A stretch of 64,000 nucleotides of DNA from NCBI RefSeq assembly GCF_000741705.1, contig NZ_JGZI01000008.1:1-64000 (forward strand). Direction: 5' to 3'. The notes beneath the pieces are model-generated. The model was not told the origin of the DNA. It searched no databases and was given only the letters and a program-made list of their open reading frames with translations. Source of the stretch: Bifidobacterium psychraerophilum (GTDB taxonomy: Bacteria > Actinomycetota > Actinomycetes > Actinomycetales > Bifidobacteriaceae). The translations under genes were made by a program, and so were the position numbers. Positions 8,009 through 16,634 of the stretch are shown piece after piece (the stretch's first letter is position 1; every line of letters starts with the position of its first letter).

Positions 8009-9865
8009 TCAGGGTTGGTAGACGAAAGCCTCCCAAGGGGACAGCCTCCCCGTGAACAAGGCGCTGAGCGTCTGTGATCTGGGATAGTTGCTGATCAGCA
8101 CATTGTCCTCATCGATTGTCATGCCTGAATCCACCGGGAACGCGACCGGATCCAGACCGAGGGCGGCCGCCGCCTCAGGTGGTATTTGGGCGCTTCGCCC
8201 GGTGAGGTTCGCCACGACCACCACCTGCTGATGTTCGATGGTGTCCGACAGGTCGAAGCCCTCCAGGGAACGCACAAAGGCGTATACACGCTTGTCTTCG
8301 CCGTCGAGCAAGGACCATCTTCCGGCGGCGATCACCGGATTGCTGTGACGCAGGTGGATCAGCTCCCTATAGAAGGCCAGAACGGAGTTGGGGTCGTGTT
8401 CCTCATCCGAAGCATTGATCATCTCTTTGTTGGGATTCACAGGAAGCCACGGCTCGGTCGGAGAATCCGCATCGGTGAACCCGGCGAATGCACTCGAATC
8501 CCATTGCATCGGGGTCCTTGCGTTGTCACGGCTGCGCCGGCCCAACGCCTCAAGCATCTGGTCGTGGGTGGAGAGCTTCATCGCCAACACGCGCAGGCGA
8601 TACAGATCGAGGGATTCAATGTCGCGGTATTGGTCAAGCGCCGTGAAACCGGCGTTCGTCATGCCGAGTTCCTCACCCTGATAGATGTATGGCGTGCCTC
8701 GGTGCATGTGCAACACCAGACCCAGGGCCTTGGCCGATAAGGTGCGCGACTCCTCGCTCGTCGTATCTCCCCAGCGTGAGACCACACGGGGTTGGTCATG
8801 ATTATTGAAGAACAGGCTGGCCCAACCCGAGTCCTCCACGGCCTCCTGCTCGCTCGCCATGATTCGTTTCAGCGGCACGATGTCGAGGGGCAGAGGATTC
8901 CACTTGCTCCCACGCGCATCGAATTCAACATGATGGAACAGGAACAACATATCCAGCTCATGGTTCGACGGGTCGGTGATCTCCCTGTTGCGGTCGGGTG
9001 TGATGCCCGGCGCTTCGCCCACCGTGAGGAAACCCTCCCGGCCTTCGAAAACCGCATGCCTCATCTCCGAAAGGAATTCGTCCAGACGAGGCCCGTCCGC
9101 CATGACGATCTGGGCGTTGGCGTAACCGTCTTCACCCGGAACACCGTCGGGCAGGTCACCATCGGCCGTCAGCGGTTTTGAGATCAAGGTGATGACGTCC
9201 ATGCGGAAACCGTCGATACCGCGGTCCATCCACCAGTTCATCATGTCGTACACCGCCTGCCTGACGGCCGGATTCTCCCAATTCAGATCAGGTTGCTTGG
9301 GTGAGAAGGAATGCAGGTAATACTCGCCGCGATCCGGTGAATACTCCCAGGCCGAGCCCCCGAAATCGGAGCCCCAGTTATTCGGCTCCGACCCCGGCGC
9401 CCCAGGTGTGTGCCCCTCCTTCGTGGGCCTCCACCAATACCAATCCGCGTATTGCGCGGATCCCTCACGGGAGGCCTCGAACCACGCGTGTTCGTCGGAG
9501 GTATGGTTGACCACCAGATCGATGATGATGCGCATGCCCCGCTCGTGCACGGCTGCGATCAGATCATCCATGTCATACAAGGTGCCGAACATCGGATCGA
9601 TATCCTGATAATCCGAAATGTCATAGCCGTTGTCATCCTGGGGGGACTTGTAGACCGGGCTGAGCCAGATCACATCCACGCCAAGATTCGCCAGATAGTC
9701 CAAACGACTGATGATCCCCCGCAGATCGCCGATGCCGTCGTTGTTCGAATCCTGGAAACTGCGCGGGTAGATCTGATAGACCACCGCATTCGCCCACCAG
9801 GGATTCACCGTGGCACCGTTCGTACGGATCGAATCCGGCAAAAGCTCACGCTGCTGTACTGTCAT
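8009..9865 (-). CDS. Oligo-1,6-glucosidase / alpha-glucosidase, GH13 (copy 1)
   Basis: Cytoplasmic GH13 enzyme of 618 residues with no signal peptide. Conserved region I is DLVVNHTSDE (N120-H121), region II is GFRMDVI with nucleophile D223, region III has the acid/base E284 in TVGEAPG, and region IV is FFNNHDQPRV. The valine straight after the nucleophile is the residue that in characterised isomaltases and oligo-1,6-glucosidases favours alpha-1,6 linkages. It is closely similar to the protein at 19353-21212 throughout. It is the last gene of the leftward operon that starts with a sugar-binding lipoprotein at 15343. Likely substrates are isomaltose, panose or other short alpha-1,6-glucosides. 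Confidence 0.92.
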   Translation of the reverse strand: MTVQQRELLPDSIRTNGATVNPWWANAVVYQIYPRSFQDSNNDGIGDLRGIISRLDYLANLGVDVIWLSPVYKSPQDDNGYDISDYQDIDPMFGTLYDMDDLIAAVHERGMRIIIDLVVNHTSDEHAWFEASREGSAQYADWYWWRPTKEGHTPGAPGSEPNNWGSDFGGSAWEYSPDRGEYYLHSFSPKQPDLNWENPAVRQAVYDMMNWWMDRGIDGFRMDVITLISKPLTADGDLPDGVPGEDGYANAQIVMADGPRLDEFLSEMRHAVFEGREGFLTVGEAPGITPDRNREITDPSNHELDMLFLFHHVEFDARGSKWNPLPLDIVPLKRIMASEQEAVEDSGWASLFFNNHDQPRVVSRWGDTTSEESRTLSAKALGLVLHMHRGTPYIYQGEELGMTNAGFTALDQYRDIESLDLYRLRVLAMKLSTHDQMLEALGRRSRDNARTPMQWDSSAFAGFTDADSPTEPWLPVNPNKEMINASDEEHDPNSVLAFYRELIHLRHSNPVIAAGRWSLLDGEDKRVYAFVRSLEGFDLSDTIEHQQVVVVANLTGRSAQIPPEAAAALGLDPVAFPVDSGMTIDEDNVLISNYPRSQTLSALFTGRLSPWEAFVYQP

Positions 9866-9928
9866 GCCCTCTCATCTCACTCACACTTGACACTGCATTT
9901 GGGTATACGCCATGTGCTGTGCCTTCAC

Positions 9929-11905
9929 CTACGGCAGTAGCGCAGTGTCTCCCTGCTGAGATGATAGGTCATTCACAACGGAAAAAACGACAATAGCCGC
10001 GGCCGCCGACCATGCCTGCGGATGACACGCCGCAGGATACGGTACCGGGGCTTCGGGGGCGGCGTCGCCGGAGTACAGCTCGGGCATCTGGTACCCGAAG
10101 GATGCAGCGGCTTCGATAAGCCCATTGGCGATTTCCTTCGCCTCGTTGACGAAACCTTCATGACTGAGGCCGAGCATCGCTATGGCGCTGTCATGGGCCC
10201 AGACCGAGCCGCAGTGGTAACTCAGCGGCCAGTATCCGCCCGAATCACGGCTCAGGGTACGAATGCCGTACCCTGAGTTCAGCTGGGGGGACATCAGTCG
10301 GTGTGCCACATCCCTGGCCCCATCCTCATCAAGAATGCCAGTTCCCAGGAGATGACCGATATTGCTGGTGACCGAATCCACCTGTCGTTTTTGTCCATCG
10401 AGCGCGATCACCGGATACCTGCCCATCTCATCATGGGCCCAGAAGCACTGGTTGAACCTGCTTTTCAGACCAGCGGCCCAGGTGCGCAAAGCCGGGGCGC
10501 CGGGACGACCGAAATCATCAAGAATACGTGCGCCCTCGATGGCCGCCTGATAGGCATAGGCCTGCACCTCGCACAGGGCTATCGGACCCTCCGCGATGCT
10601 GCCGTCGCGCCAACGCACGGAATCCCCGGAATCCTTCCAGCCCTGGTTGCTCAGACCGTGCCCTGATCGGTCAATGTATTCCAGGAACCCATCACCATCG
10701 GCATCCCCCCATTCGACGATCCATGCCAGGGCGCGTTCAAGATTGGGGATCAGCTCCTCGACCACCGAAGGCGATACCCCGCCCCGGGCAAGTTCACCGA
10801 GCAGGATCACCCATAGTGCCGTTGCGTCCACGGTCCCGTAATACAGGGGAGGCAGACGCATATGGCTTGATGAGAACACTCCTGAGGACTCCAAGGTCTC
10901 GGATCGCAGTTCGTGGGGAATCTTGCCGGGTTCCGCATTGGTGTGGGGATCGTGCGTGCTCGCCTGGAAGCGCGCCAGGATGCGCAAGGTGCCGATGGTG
11001 GGCTTGTCCGTAAGGGGGAGGAGGAAGCGTGCCGCCCACAGTGAGTCCCTGCCGAAGAGTGTGAAGAACCAGGGTGCGCCTGCCGCAAGGAATTCATCCT
11101 CTGGCATGCCGGGAACGGACATGCGCAAACCCGCCAGATCCTGCAAGGAGCGTTTCACCCATGCATCAAGCCGAGGATCACCCGAATCCAGGTGCACACC
11201 GCTCCACGGCGCCTCGCCCTTGGCCGCGACGACCACGTTCTGCGGGGCTTCGACGGAGCATACGAAACCAACATCACAGTTACCGTGCGCGGGCACAGTC
11301 ATCTCCCATGCAAAGGAGCACCGCGTGCCATGCCGGGTGATTGCGGCACCGGCATGTGGCGTGACGACCGTGCGGCCTGATCTCGAGTGCGCCTCGACAC
11401 CACTCCGCCCAAGGGATATCCGCAGCCCGCCCGGCCTGTTCTGCCCATCACCGGCGGCACCGCCCTTGATGCTTTGCATATCCGAGTCATCCAGATATAC
11501 CGACATCTCGACGGTCATCCGTACGTCACGATCCAATCCGTTGACGACACATGCTTCAAGGGACAAGGAGTCGTGATCCACCACGCGCCGCTCGTTGACG
11601 CGGACCATCGGATCAACGGTTGCCCCGGTGATGTTCCTCGCGAGATACACATTCTCCGTGCGATCGGCACCCGAGCGTGTGGATCGCACCAACTCCGGTT
11701 CGACACCGTTGATTTTGAGTTGCAGCGCGGAGATCACACGGGTGTCTCCTACATAGAAACCACTCGCTCCGGAGCCGTCCACCCTGCCCCCGGCCGCCGA
11801 CCAGAGTTGCGCCGGGGCCGAAACGATGACCTGCTGTTGATAAATCCATGGCTGACCCATCTGTTCGGAAGCCGGGATCGTAGTCGTCATATTCAATATA
11901 TCCAT
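9929..11905 (-). CDS. Glycogen-debranching-type protein (amylo-alpha-1,6-glucosidase family)
   Basis: 658 residues in two parts. The N-terminal 230 or so form a beta-rich domain (WSAAGGRVDG...GFYVGDTRVIS) of the glycogen debranching enzyme N-terminal type. The remainder is an (alpha/alpha)6-type toroid with PWFFTLFGRDSLWAARFLLPL, NQGWKDSGDSVRW and GIRTLSRDSGGYWPLSYHCGSVWAHDSAIA. GRDS, NQGWKDS and HCGSVWAHD are the segments where acidic catalytic residues lie in related hydrolases. There is no secretion signal. It sits between permease and oligo-1,6-glucosidase genes, so it probably trims imported alpha-glucan rather than storage glycogen. The exact substrate and whether it is hydrolytic cannot be read from the sequence. 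An in-frame Met six codons in is an alternative start. Confidence 0.82.
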   Translation of the reverse strand: MDILNMTTTIPASEQMGQPWIYQQQVIVSAPAQLWSAAGGRVDGSGASGFYVGDTRVISALQLKINGVEPELVRSTRSGADRTENVYLARNITGATVDPMVRVNERRVVDHDSLSLEACVVNGLDRDVRMTVEMSVYLDDSDMQSIKGGAAGDGQNRPGGLRISLGRSGVEAHSRSGRTVVTPHAGAAITRHGTRCSFAWEMTVPAHGNCDVGFVCSVEAPQNVVVAAKGEAPWSGVHLDSGDPRLDAWVKRSLQDLAGLRMSVPGMPEDEFLAAGAPWFFTLFGRDSLWAARFLLPLTDKPTIGTLRILARFQASTHDPHTNAEPGKIPHELRSETLESSGVFSSSHMRLPPLYYGTVDATALWVILLGELARGGVSPSVVEELIPNLERALAWIVEWGDADGDGFLEYIDRSGHGLSNQGWKDSGDSVRWRDGSIAEGPIALCEVQAYAYQAAIEGARILDDFGRPGAPALRTWAAGLKSRFNQCFWAHDEMGRYPVIALDGQKRQVDSVTSNIGHLLGTGILDEDGARDVAHRLMSPQLNSGYGIRTLSRDSGGYWPLSYHCGSVWAHDSAIAMLGLSHEGFVNEAKEIANGLIEAAASFGYQMPELYSGDAAPEAPVPYPAACHPQAWSAAAAIVVFSVVNDLSSQQGDTALLP

Positions 11906-11916
11906 CCTCTTGGGCG

Positions 11917-12819
11917 TTATTCCTTGACCGAGCCTTCGCTGGTGTTCATGATCCGTTTCTGGAAGGCGAAGAACAGCACGGCCACCGGAATGGTCATCAC
12001 CGCGGCCGCGGCGAGTTTGATCGGGTATTGGCTGCCTGCGCTGAGCTGTCCGCTCGCCAGCGATGCGACACCCTTCGTCAGGGTGGTGAGAGCAGGCGAT
12101 TGCGTGGAGACGATGAAGTGGGAGAGTTCGTTCCAGGATCCCTGAAAAGAGAGGATCGTGATGGTGACCAGCGCCGGACGGGCCATCGGCAGCACAATGG
12201 ACCAGAAGATGCGGAAGGTACCGGCGCGGTCGATCATCGCCTGTTCCTCGACGCTGCGTGGTATCGATTCGAAGAAGTTCTTCATGATGAACACGCCACT
12301 CGCATCGATGAGCAATGGGAGAATCATGCCCAGATAGCTGTCATAGATACCAAGAGTCTTGATGATCAGGAACTTCGGGATCAACAGCACCACCATGGGC
12401 ACGCTCATCACGGCCACCAGCAGCGTGAATATCAGGTTCCTTCCCGGGAACCTCAGTCTCGACAGTGCGTAGCCGGCCATCGAGTCGAAGAAGACGCGCC
12501 CCGCCGTGACCACAAGCGTGACGATCACGGAATTCTTGAACCAGACCGGGAAATCGGAGTTGAGGAACAGGCGCCGGTAAGCCGCCGTCGTCCAAACCTC
12601 GGGGATCAAGGACACGGGGTTCGCGGCGGCATCGGCATCGCTTTTGAACGAGGTGGCGATCTGTATGACAAAGGGCAGAATGTATATCAGCGCGATCACA
12701 GCGAGCGCCAGGTACAGCAGCACCCGCCCGTGAATCAGGGAATGCAGGGCCCTCCGGAATCTGCCCTCGTCCGTCTGGCGAAGGGTCACCGGCGTAAGGC
12801 TTGTATGTGTCTCAGACAT
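11917..12819 (-). CDS. Carbohydrate ABC permease, MalG type (module 1)
   Basis: Binding-protein-dependent permease, 300 residues from the Met at 12819, preferred because AGGAG stands nine bases upstream; a Met three codons earlier is possible. About six hydrophobic helices are visible, beginning with LYLALAVIALIYILPFVIQIATSF. The EAA loop that docks on the ATPase reads EEQAMIDRAGTFRIFWSIVLPMARP. It overlaps the preceding MalF-type gene by eight bases. It is the second permease of the operon with the binding protein at 14093-15343; no ATPase gene is in the operon. Confidence 0.93.
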   Translation of the reverse strand: MSETHTSLTPVTLRQTDEGRFRRALHSLIHGRVLLYLALAVIALIYILPFVIQIATSFKSDADAAANPVSLIPEVWTTAAYRRLFLNSDFPVWFKNSVIVTLVVTAGRVFFDSMAGYALSRLRFPGRNLIFTLLVAVMSVPMVVLLIPKFLIIKTLGIYDSYLGMILPLLIDASGVFIMKNFFESIPRSVEEQAMIDRAGTFRIFWSIVLPMARPALVTITILSFQGSWNELSHFIVSTQSPALTTLTKGVASLASGQLSAGSQYPIKLAAAAVMTIPVAVLFFAFQKRIMNTSEGSVKE

Positions 12820-13987
12820 GTTCGGCATCTCCTGTGCTTGTGCTGCGCGCCGACCCCTGGCCAGTGCCGAGTCCGGAAGCGGATTGCGCAGACGCCAAGG
12901 TCTCCGCTTTCATCGCCGCGTAGTAGGCGGTCTTACGCCGAGACATCTTCCTGTCCTTCATCAGCTGGCGCTGTATCCAGGTCATCACGATGATGATGAC
13001 GAACAGCACGAAGGAGATCGCCGCACCTTGTCCCCATTCCTGATTGTCGAATGCGGCGCTGTAGGACAGGTAGGCGGGCGTGAGCGTGGTCTTGGAGGGC
13101 CCTCCTTTGGTACCTGTGTATATCTGGTCGAAGACCTGCCAGGTGCCTATGATGCCAAGCGTCACCACGGTAAAGATGGTCGGCTTCAACTGCGGGACGG
13201 TGATGTGCCATAGACGCTGCCAGGCGTTCGTACCATCCATGATGGCCGCCTCCTCCGTGCCCTCGCCGATGCTCTGCAATGCTGCGATGAACATCAGCAT
13301 GAAGGTTCCAGAGGTCGTGAAGATCACCATCAGCATGATTGCGAACATCGCCACCGAAGGACCTGCAAGCCATTCCCACCAACTCAAGCCCAGCAGCCCG
13401 TGCTGCGTCAGCACGCTTGGGCCTTTACTGATTCCGATGCTTCCAAGAAGGATCTGTATCAAACCCCTGGGGTCGTTGAACCAGTTCGGACCGTTGATCC
13501 CGACCCATGACAGCATCGCGTTGATCGACCCGCTGGCGCCGAACAGGAACATCCAGAGCACCGTAATCGCCACCGAACTCGTCACCGAGGGGAAGTAGAA
13601 AGCGGTTCTGAAGAATCCCCTGGCTTTGAGGATTCTTCGGTTCAGCATCACCGCAAGCAGCAGGCTCAGCAGGGTCTGCAGAGGAACCACCAGCAGCGTG
13701 TACCACGCATTGTTTCTGATCGCCGTGCCGAAATCGCTCTGTGCCAGGCCCGGTTTGGTCAACACGGCGGCGTAGTTGCTGAAGCCCGCGAAATTGACAT
13801 GTGATGAGAAGGGGCTCCCCCGCCCCGACCAATCCGAAAAACTCACCCACAACGCCATCGTGATCGGTATCACCAGAAACACACCAAGAATCACCAGCAT
13901 CGGCATGCAGAACAGCCATCCGGAAAGCCGCTCGTTGCCGTGTTTGATTCTTGTTGCGCCGTGCGATTGCGTGCCTGTGACATCCAT
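12812..13987 (-). CDS. Carbohydrate ABC permease, MalF type (module 1)
   Basis: Permease of 391 residues. The ATG at 13987 is preferred to a GTG seven codons upstream because an ideal AGGAG sits ten bases before it. Hydrophobic helices begin with LFCMPMLVILGVFLVIPITMALWVSFSDW, and the EAA loop is GTEEAAIMDGTNAWQRLWHITVPQLKP. The C-terminus carries an Ala/Ser/Thr/Gly-rich cytoplasmic tail of about 40 residues after the last helix, longer than usual. It pairs with the MalG-type protein encoded immediately downstream. A hairpin separates it from the binding-protein gene, as is common where the binding protein is made in excess. Confidence 0.93.
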   Translation of the reverse strand: MDVTGTQSHGATRIKHGNERLSGWLFCMPMLVILGVFLVIPITMALWVSFSDWSGRGSPFSSHVNFAGFSNYAAVLTKPGLAQSDFGTAIRNNAWYTLLVVPLQTLLSLLLAVMLNRRILKARGFFRTAFYFPSVTSSVAITVLWMFLFGASGSINAMLSWVGINGPNWFNDPRGLIQILLGSIGISKGPSVLTQHGLLGLSWWEWLAGPSVAMFAIMLMVIFTTSGTFMLMFIAALQSIGEGTEEAAIMDGTNAWQRLWHITVPQLKPTIFTVVTLGIIGTWQVFDQIYTGTKGGPSKTTLTPAYLSYSAAFDNQEWGQGAAISFVLFVIIIVMTWIQRQLMKDRKMSRRKTAYYAAMKAETLASAQSASGLGTGQGSARSTSTGDAEHV

Positions 13988-14039
13988 ACCGCGTTCACTC
14001 CTACTCACACCGGCCCCCTTCCTCCGCCTGATCGGCGGC

Positions 14040-14074
14040 TGCGGCCACTGGCGCGCAAGGCGTCTGTGGCCGCA
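14040..14074 (-). other. Intercistronic stem-loop between binding-protein and permease genes
   Basis: Perfect 9-bp arms (TGCGGCCAC at 14040-14048 and its complement at 14066-14074) with a 17-nt loop, lying in the gap after the binding-protein stop. There is no T-run. In sugar ABC operons such hairpins often protect the upstream mRNA or partially stop transcription, which would raise binding protein over permease. Here that role is an inference. Confidence 0.5.
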
Positions 14075-14092
14075 ACCCAGTCGCGCGGATGG

Positions 14093-15343
14093 CTACTTGA
14101 TGATGGCTTCCAGATTCGTCTGCGTCTTATCGAGAATCGTCTTGGGCTCGGTCGTCTTGAGTTGCGCGAGCTGGGAGTTGAAATCGGATACGACCGTGCT
14201 GGCACCCTTCGCTGTCGGCACACCGATTGCATACTTCAATCCGTCCATGAAGGGAGACAGTGCGGGGTAGTCATCCTTCCACTGCGTGGCGAGTGTCTTG
14301 TTGCCCGGCATGATGCCGAAGGCCTTCGCGAAGCCCATCACCACGTCGTTGCTCGCGAGATAGTTCACCAGGCTGACCGCACCCTGCTGATCGGCGCTGT
14401 CGGCTGCGATGCCCCAACCGTTGGTGAATTGCATCGTTCCTTTTCCTGCAGGCCCTTCAGGAAGGTCGATAACCTTGTATTTGAGATCGGGGTAGTCGGC
14501 GGAGAATGATCCTGAGATCCAGTTCCCCTCTATCGTCATGGCCGCCTTGCCGGTTCCGAGGGCCTCTCCGCCCCATCCGGCACCCAGATCTGATGCGTAT
14601 GCGGCGCTTCCCGACGTCAGCAGTTTCTTCACCTCGGTCAGTCCCTTGACGCTCGCCGCGGAATTGGCGGTGGCTTTGTTCCCATCCTTGTTGACCAAAC
14701 CACCGCCGGCTTGGGCCATGAATGCGCCCACCCGTGCATATTCGGGCGAGAAGCTGAGCCCTACATGTCCGGCCGATGTCAGTTTCGCGGTGACCGACTC
14801 CAAATCGGACCAGGTCTTGGGATAATCGGAGGCGCTCAGACCTGCTGCGGACCACATATCGGTGTTGATGACGAGTTGCAAGGTCGAGACGTCCTTCGGG
14901 ATCGCATAGAGCTTCCCGTCATAGCTGAGACTCTGCAACAAGCTCTGGTAGTAATCGTCCTTATTCGATATCTGATCTCCGTAGGCGAGCAGAGACCCGT
15001 TGGCCGCATATCCCGCAAGCTGCTCAGGGGCCAGATAGAACACATCGGCCGGAGAACCCGACGCAAAACCCTGGGACAGCTGTTGATTGATGTCGCTGGC
15101 CACGGAGACCGTGGCCTTCCTGTTGTTCTTCTTCGCCCAGGCGGCCACAGCCGCCTTGACCGCCGTGGTCTCAGGATCTCCGGACGAGGCGATGAGCACG
15201 TTCAGTTCCTTTGACGAATCCGATGTCAGCGAGCCGGCACTGGCCGAATCCTCGCTGCTGAACCCTCCGCCACCGCACGCCGTCAGCACCATTGCCGCGA
15301 CCGCGGTGATCGCGGTGGCCATTGCAGTTCTTCCCCTCATCAT
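14093..15343 (-). CDS. Sugar ABC transporter substrate-binding lipoprotein (module 1)
   Basis: Solute-binding protein of the family 1 (MalE-like) type, 416 residues. A lipoprotein signal peptide ends in VLTACGGGG, giving a lipidated Cys at about position 23, followed by a Ser-rich linker. Typical text includes ELNVLIASSGDPETTAVKAAV, TWSDLESVTAKL and the KAAMTIEGNW segment shared by oligosaccharide-binding proteins. Two adjacent ATGs compete for the start. The ribosome site is a G-rich AGAGGGGGA on the minus strand at 15347-15355, which is complementary to the C-rich loops of the candidate small RNA at 57.7 kb. It is the first gene of a five-gene leftward operon with two permeases, a debranching-type protein and an oligo-1,6-glucosidase. 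The ligand is probably an alpha-glucan oligomer. Confidence 0.92.
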   Translation of the reverse strand: MMRGRTAMATAITAVAAMVLTACGGGGFSSEDSASAGSLTSDSSKELNVLIASSGDPETTAVKAAVAAWAKKNNRKATVSVASDINQQLSQGFASGSPADVFYLAPEQLAGYAANGSLLAYGDQISNKDDYYQSLLQSLSYDGKLYAIPKDVSTLQLVINTDMWSAAGLSASDYPKTWSDLESVTAKLTSAGHVGLSFSPEYARVGAFMAQAGGGLVNKDGNKATANSAASVKGLTEVKKLLTSGSAAYASDLGAGWGGEALGTGKAAMTIEGNWISGSFSADYPDLKYKVIDLPEGPAGKGTMQFTNGWGIAADSADQQGAVSLVNYLASNDVVMGFAKAFGIMPGNKTLATQWKDDYPALSPFMDGLKYAIGVPTAKGASTVVSDFNSQLAQLKTTEPKTILDKTQTNLEAIIK

Positions 15344-15391
15344 GAATCCCCCTCTAGTTGCATAGCAAACCTCATTGTTGGTTATTTATTT

Positions 15392-15399
15392 TAACGTTA
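15392..15399. promoter_or_regulatory. Candidate LacI-type operator in front of the module 1 operon
   Basis: A perfect 8-bp palindrome TAACGTTA in an AT-rich run, about 50 bases upstream of the binding-protein start and overlapping a likely leftward promoter (TTGTAA and A/T-rich bases). A related ACGTT-centred sequence lies at 15501-15513 in front of the divergent regulator gene. The pairing of two similar sites in a LacI divergent region suggests operators, though the palindrome is short. Confidence 0.45.
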
Positions 15400-15498
15400 C
15401 AAAAAAACAGCAGACAGAACTAGCTGTCATCTTCGCTTTGCATTGGAATCGCCTTTTCACTCAAGTCTGTTCAACTCTGAACCACATCACGGTAGGAA

Positions 15499-15525
15499 TT
15501 GTTACGTTCTAATCAGGACTATACT
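15499..15525 (+). promoter_or_regulatory. Candidate promoter and autoregulatory operator of the module 1 LacI gene
   Basis: A TTGTTA box at 15499-15504 and a TATACT box at 15520-15525 are separated by 15 bases, slightly short but plausible. The GTTACGTTCTAAT sequence at 15501-15513 overlaps the -35 and resembles the ACGTT-centred site at 15392. This suggests the LacI protein represses its own gene. Confidence 0.4.
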
Positions 15526-15599
15526 AAGATACCAATAGCGAAAGTGTCAAGCCGCCGACAGCCGAGCTTTCCACTTGACCACCGGGACGAAAGGCGAGG

Positions 15600-16601
15600 A
15601 TGGCCAGCATTAAGGACGTCGCAAAGGATGCGGGCGTATCACCACAGACAGTCTCCAACTATTTCAACAGACCTTCGATCGTCACGGCCAGCACAAGGCT
15701 CAAGGTGGAGGAGTCGGTCAGCAGGCTCGGATACACACCCAATGCCTCGGCACGCAGGCTCAGAACGCAACGCAGCAACACCATAGCGATAGGCATAGCG
15801 CCTTCGGGGTATTCACAGATCTACGATCCGCTCCTTCATGCTTTGGTCAGCGAGGCCGACGCGCATGGCCTGCGCATCATGCTCTACAAAACGGATTCGA
15901 AATCGGAGGAGATTCAACAATTCGCCTCGCTCGTTGCCGGTGGCGACGTCGATTGCTTCATCCTTGCGGACACCGATCACCAGGATCCCCGTGTCTCGTG
16001 GCTGATCAAGCATCACCAGGCCTTCGTGCTGTTCGGACGTCCCTGGGGCCATACGAATCTGCACGACCAGGAAGTCGCCTGGGTCGACGTCGACGGCAAA
16101 CAGGGAATGGCTGACATGACCCGTCATCTCATCGTGACAGGTCATCGCCGCATCGGTTTCCTCGGCTGGCCTGACCCGTCGGGAACCGGATCGGATCGGC
16201 GCGCCGGATGGGAGGAGGCCCTGGTCACAGCGAAATTGTGCTCCCAAGAGGAGACCGCCTCACTGCGCGAAGAGTCCGAAGACAATATCCGGGCCGGTCA
16301 GATCGCATGCACCCGTCTGCTTCGCAGACACCCCGATCTCGATGCGATCATCTGTGTCAGTGACACCTTGGCGACGGGCGCCCGCACATCGCTGCCGCAT
16401 GACCATACCCTCGTCATCACAGGATTCGACAACACCTCGTCAGCGGAATCCCTCGGATTCCCCTCATTGGAGCAACCGACCCGGAACATCGCTCGCGAAC
16501 TGGTGCGCATAGCCATCGAAAGAATCAAATATGCGGAAGACGGGCTGGCACCGGAGGACAAGCAGCATGTGCTGCTCGCCCCTACCGTGATCGCCCGATA
16601 G
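15600..16601 (+). CDS. LacI-family transcriptional regulator (module 1)
   Basis: 333-residue repressor. The N-terminal helix-turn-helix reads SIKDVAKDAGVSPQTVSNYF (about residues 3-22), followed by the hinge helix region PNASARRLRTQRSN and a periplasmic-binding-type effector domain (IAIGIAPSGY onward). A strong ribosome site GAAAGGCGAGG precedes the ATG. It is divergent from the module 1 transport operon, separated by about 250 bases with two ACGTT-centred palindromic sites, so it most likely senses the imported sugar or a product. The LacI hinge residues match the family, but the effector cannot be predicted from the sequence. Confidence 0.93.
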   Translation: MASIKDVAKDAGVSPQTVSNYFNRPSIVTASTRLKVEESVSRLGYTPNASARRLRTQRSNTIAIGIAPSGYSQIYDPLLHALVSEADAHGLRIMLYKTDSKSEEIQQFASLVAGGDVDCFILADTDHQDPRVSWLIKHHQAFVLFGRPWGHTNLHDQEVAWVDVDGKQGMADMTRHLIVTGHRRIGFLGWPDPSGTGSDRRAGWEEALVTAKLCSQEETASLREESEDNIRAGQIACTRLLRRHPDLDAIICVSDTLATGARTSLPHDHTLVITGFDNTSSAESLGFPSLEQPTRNIARELVRIAIERIKYAEDGLAPEDKQHVLLAPTVIAR

Positions 16602-16634
16602 AAAGGGTTTTCCGCACCGCCGACCCCATCGCCT

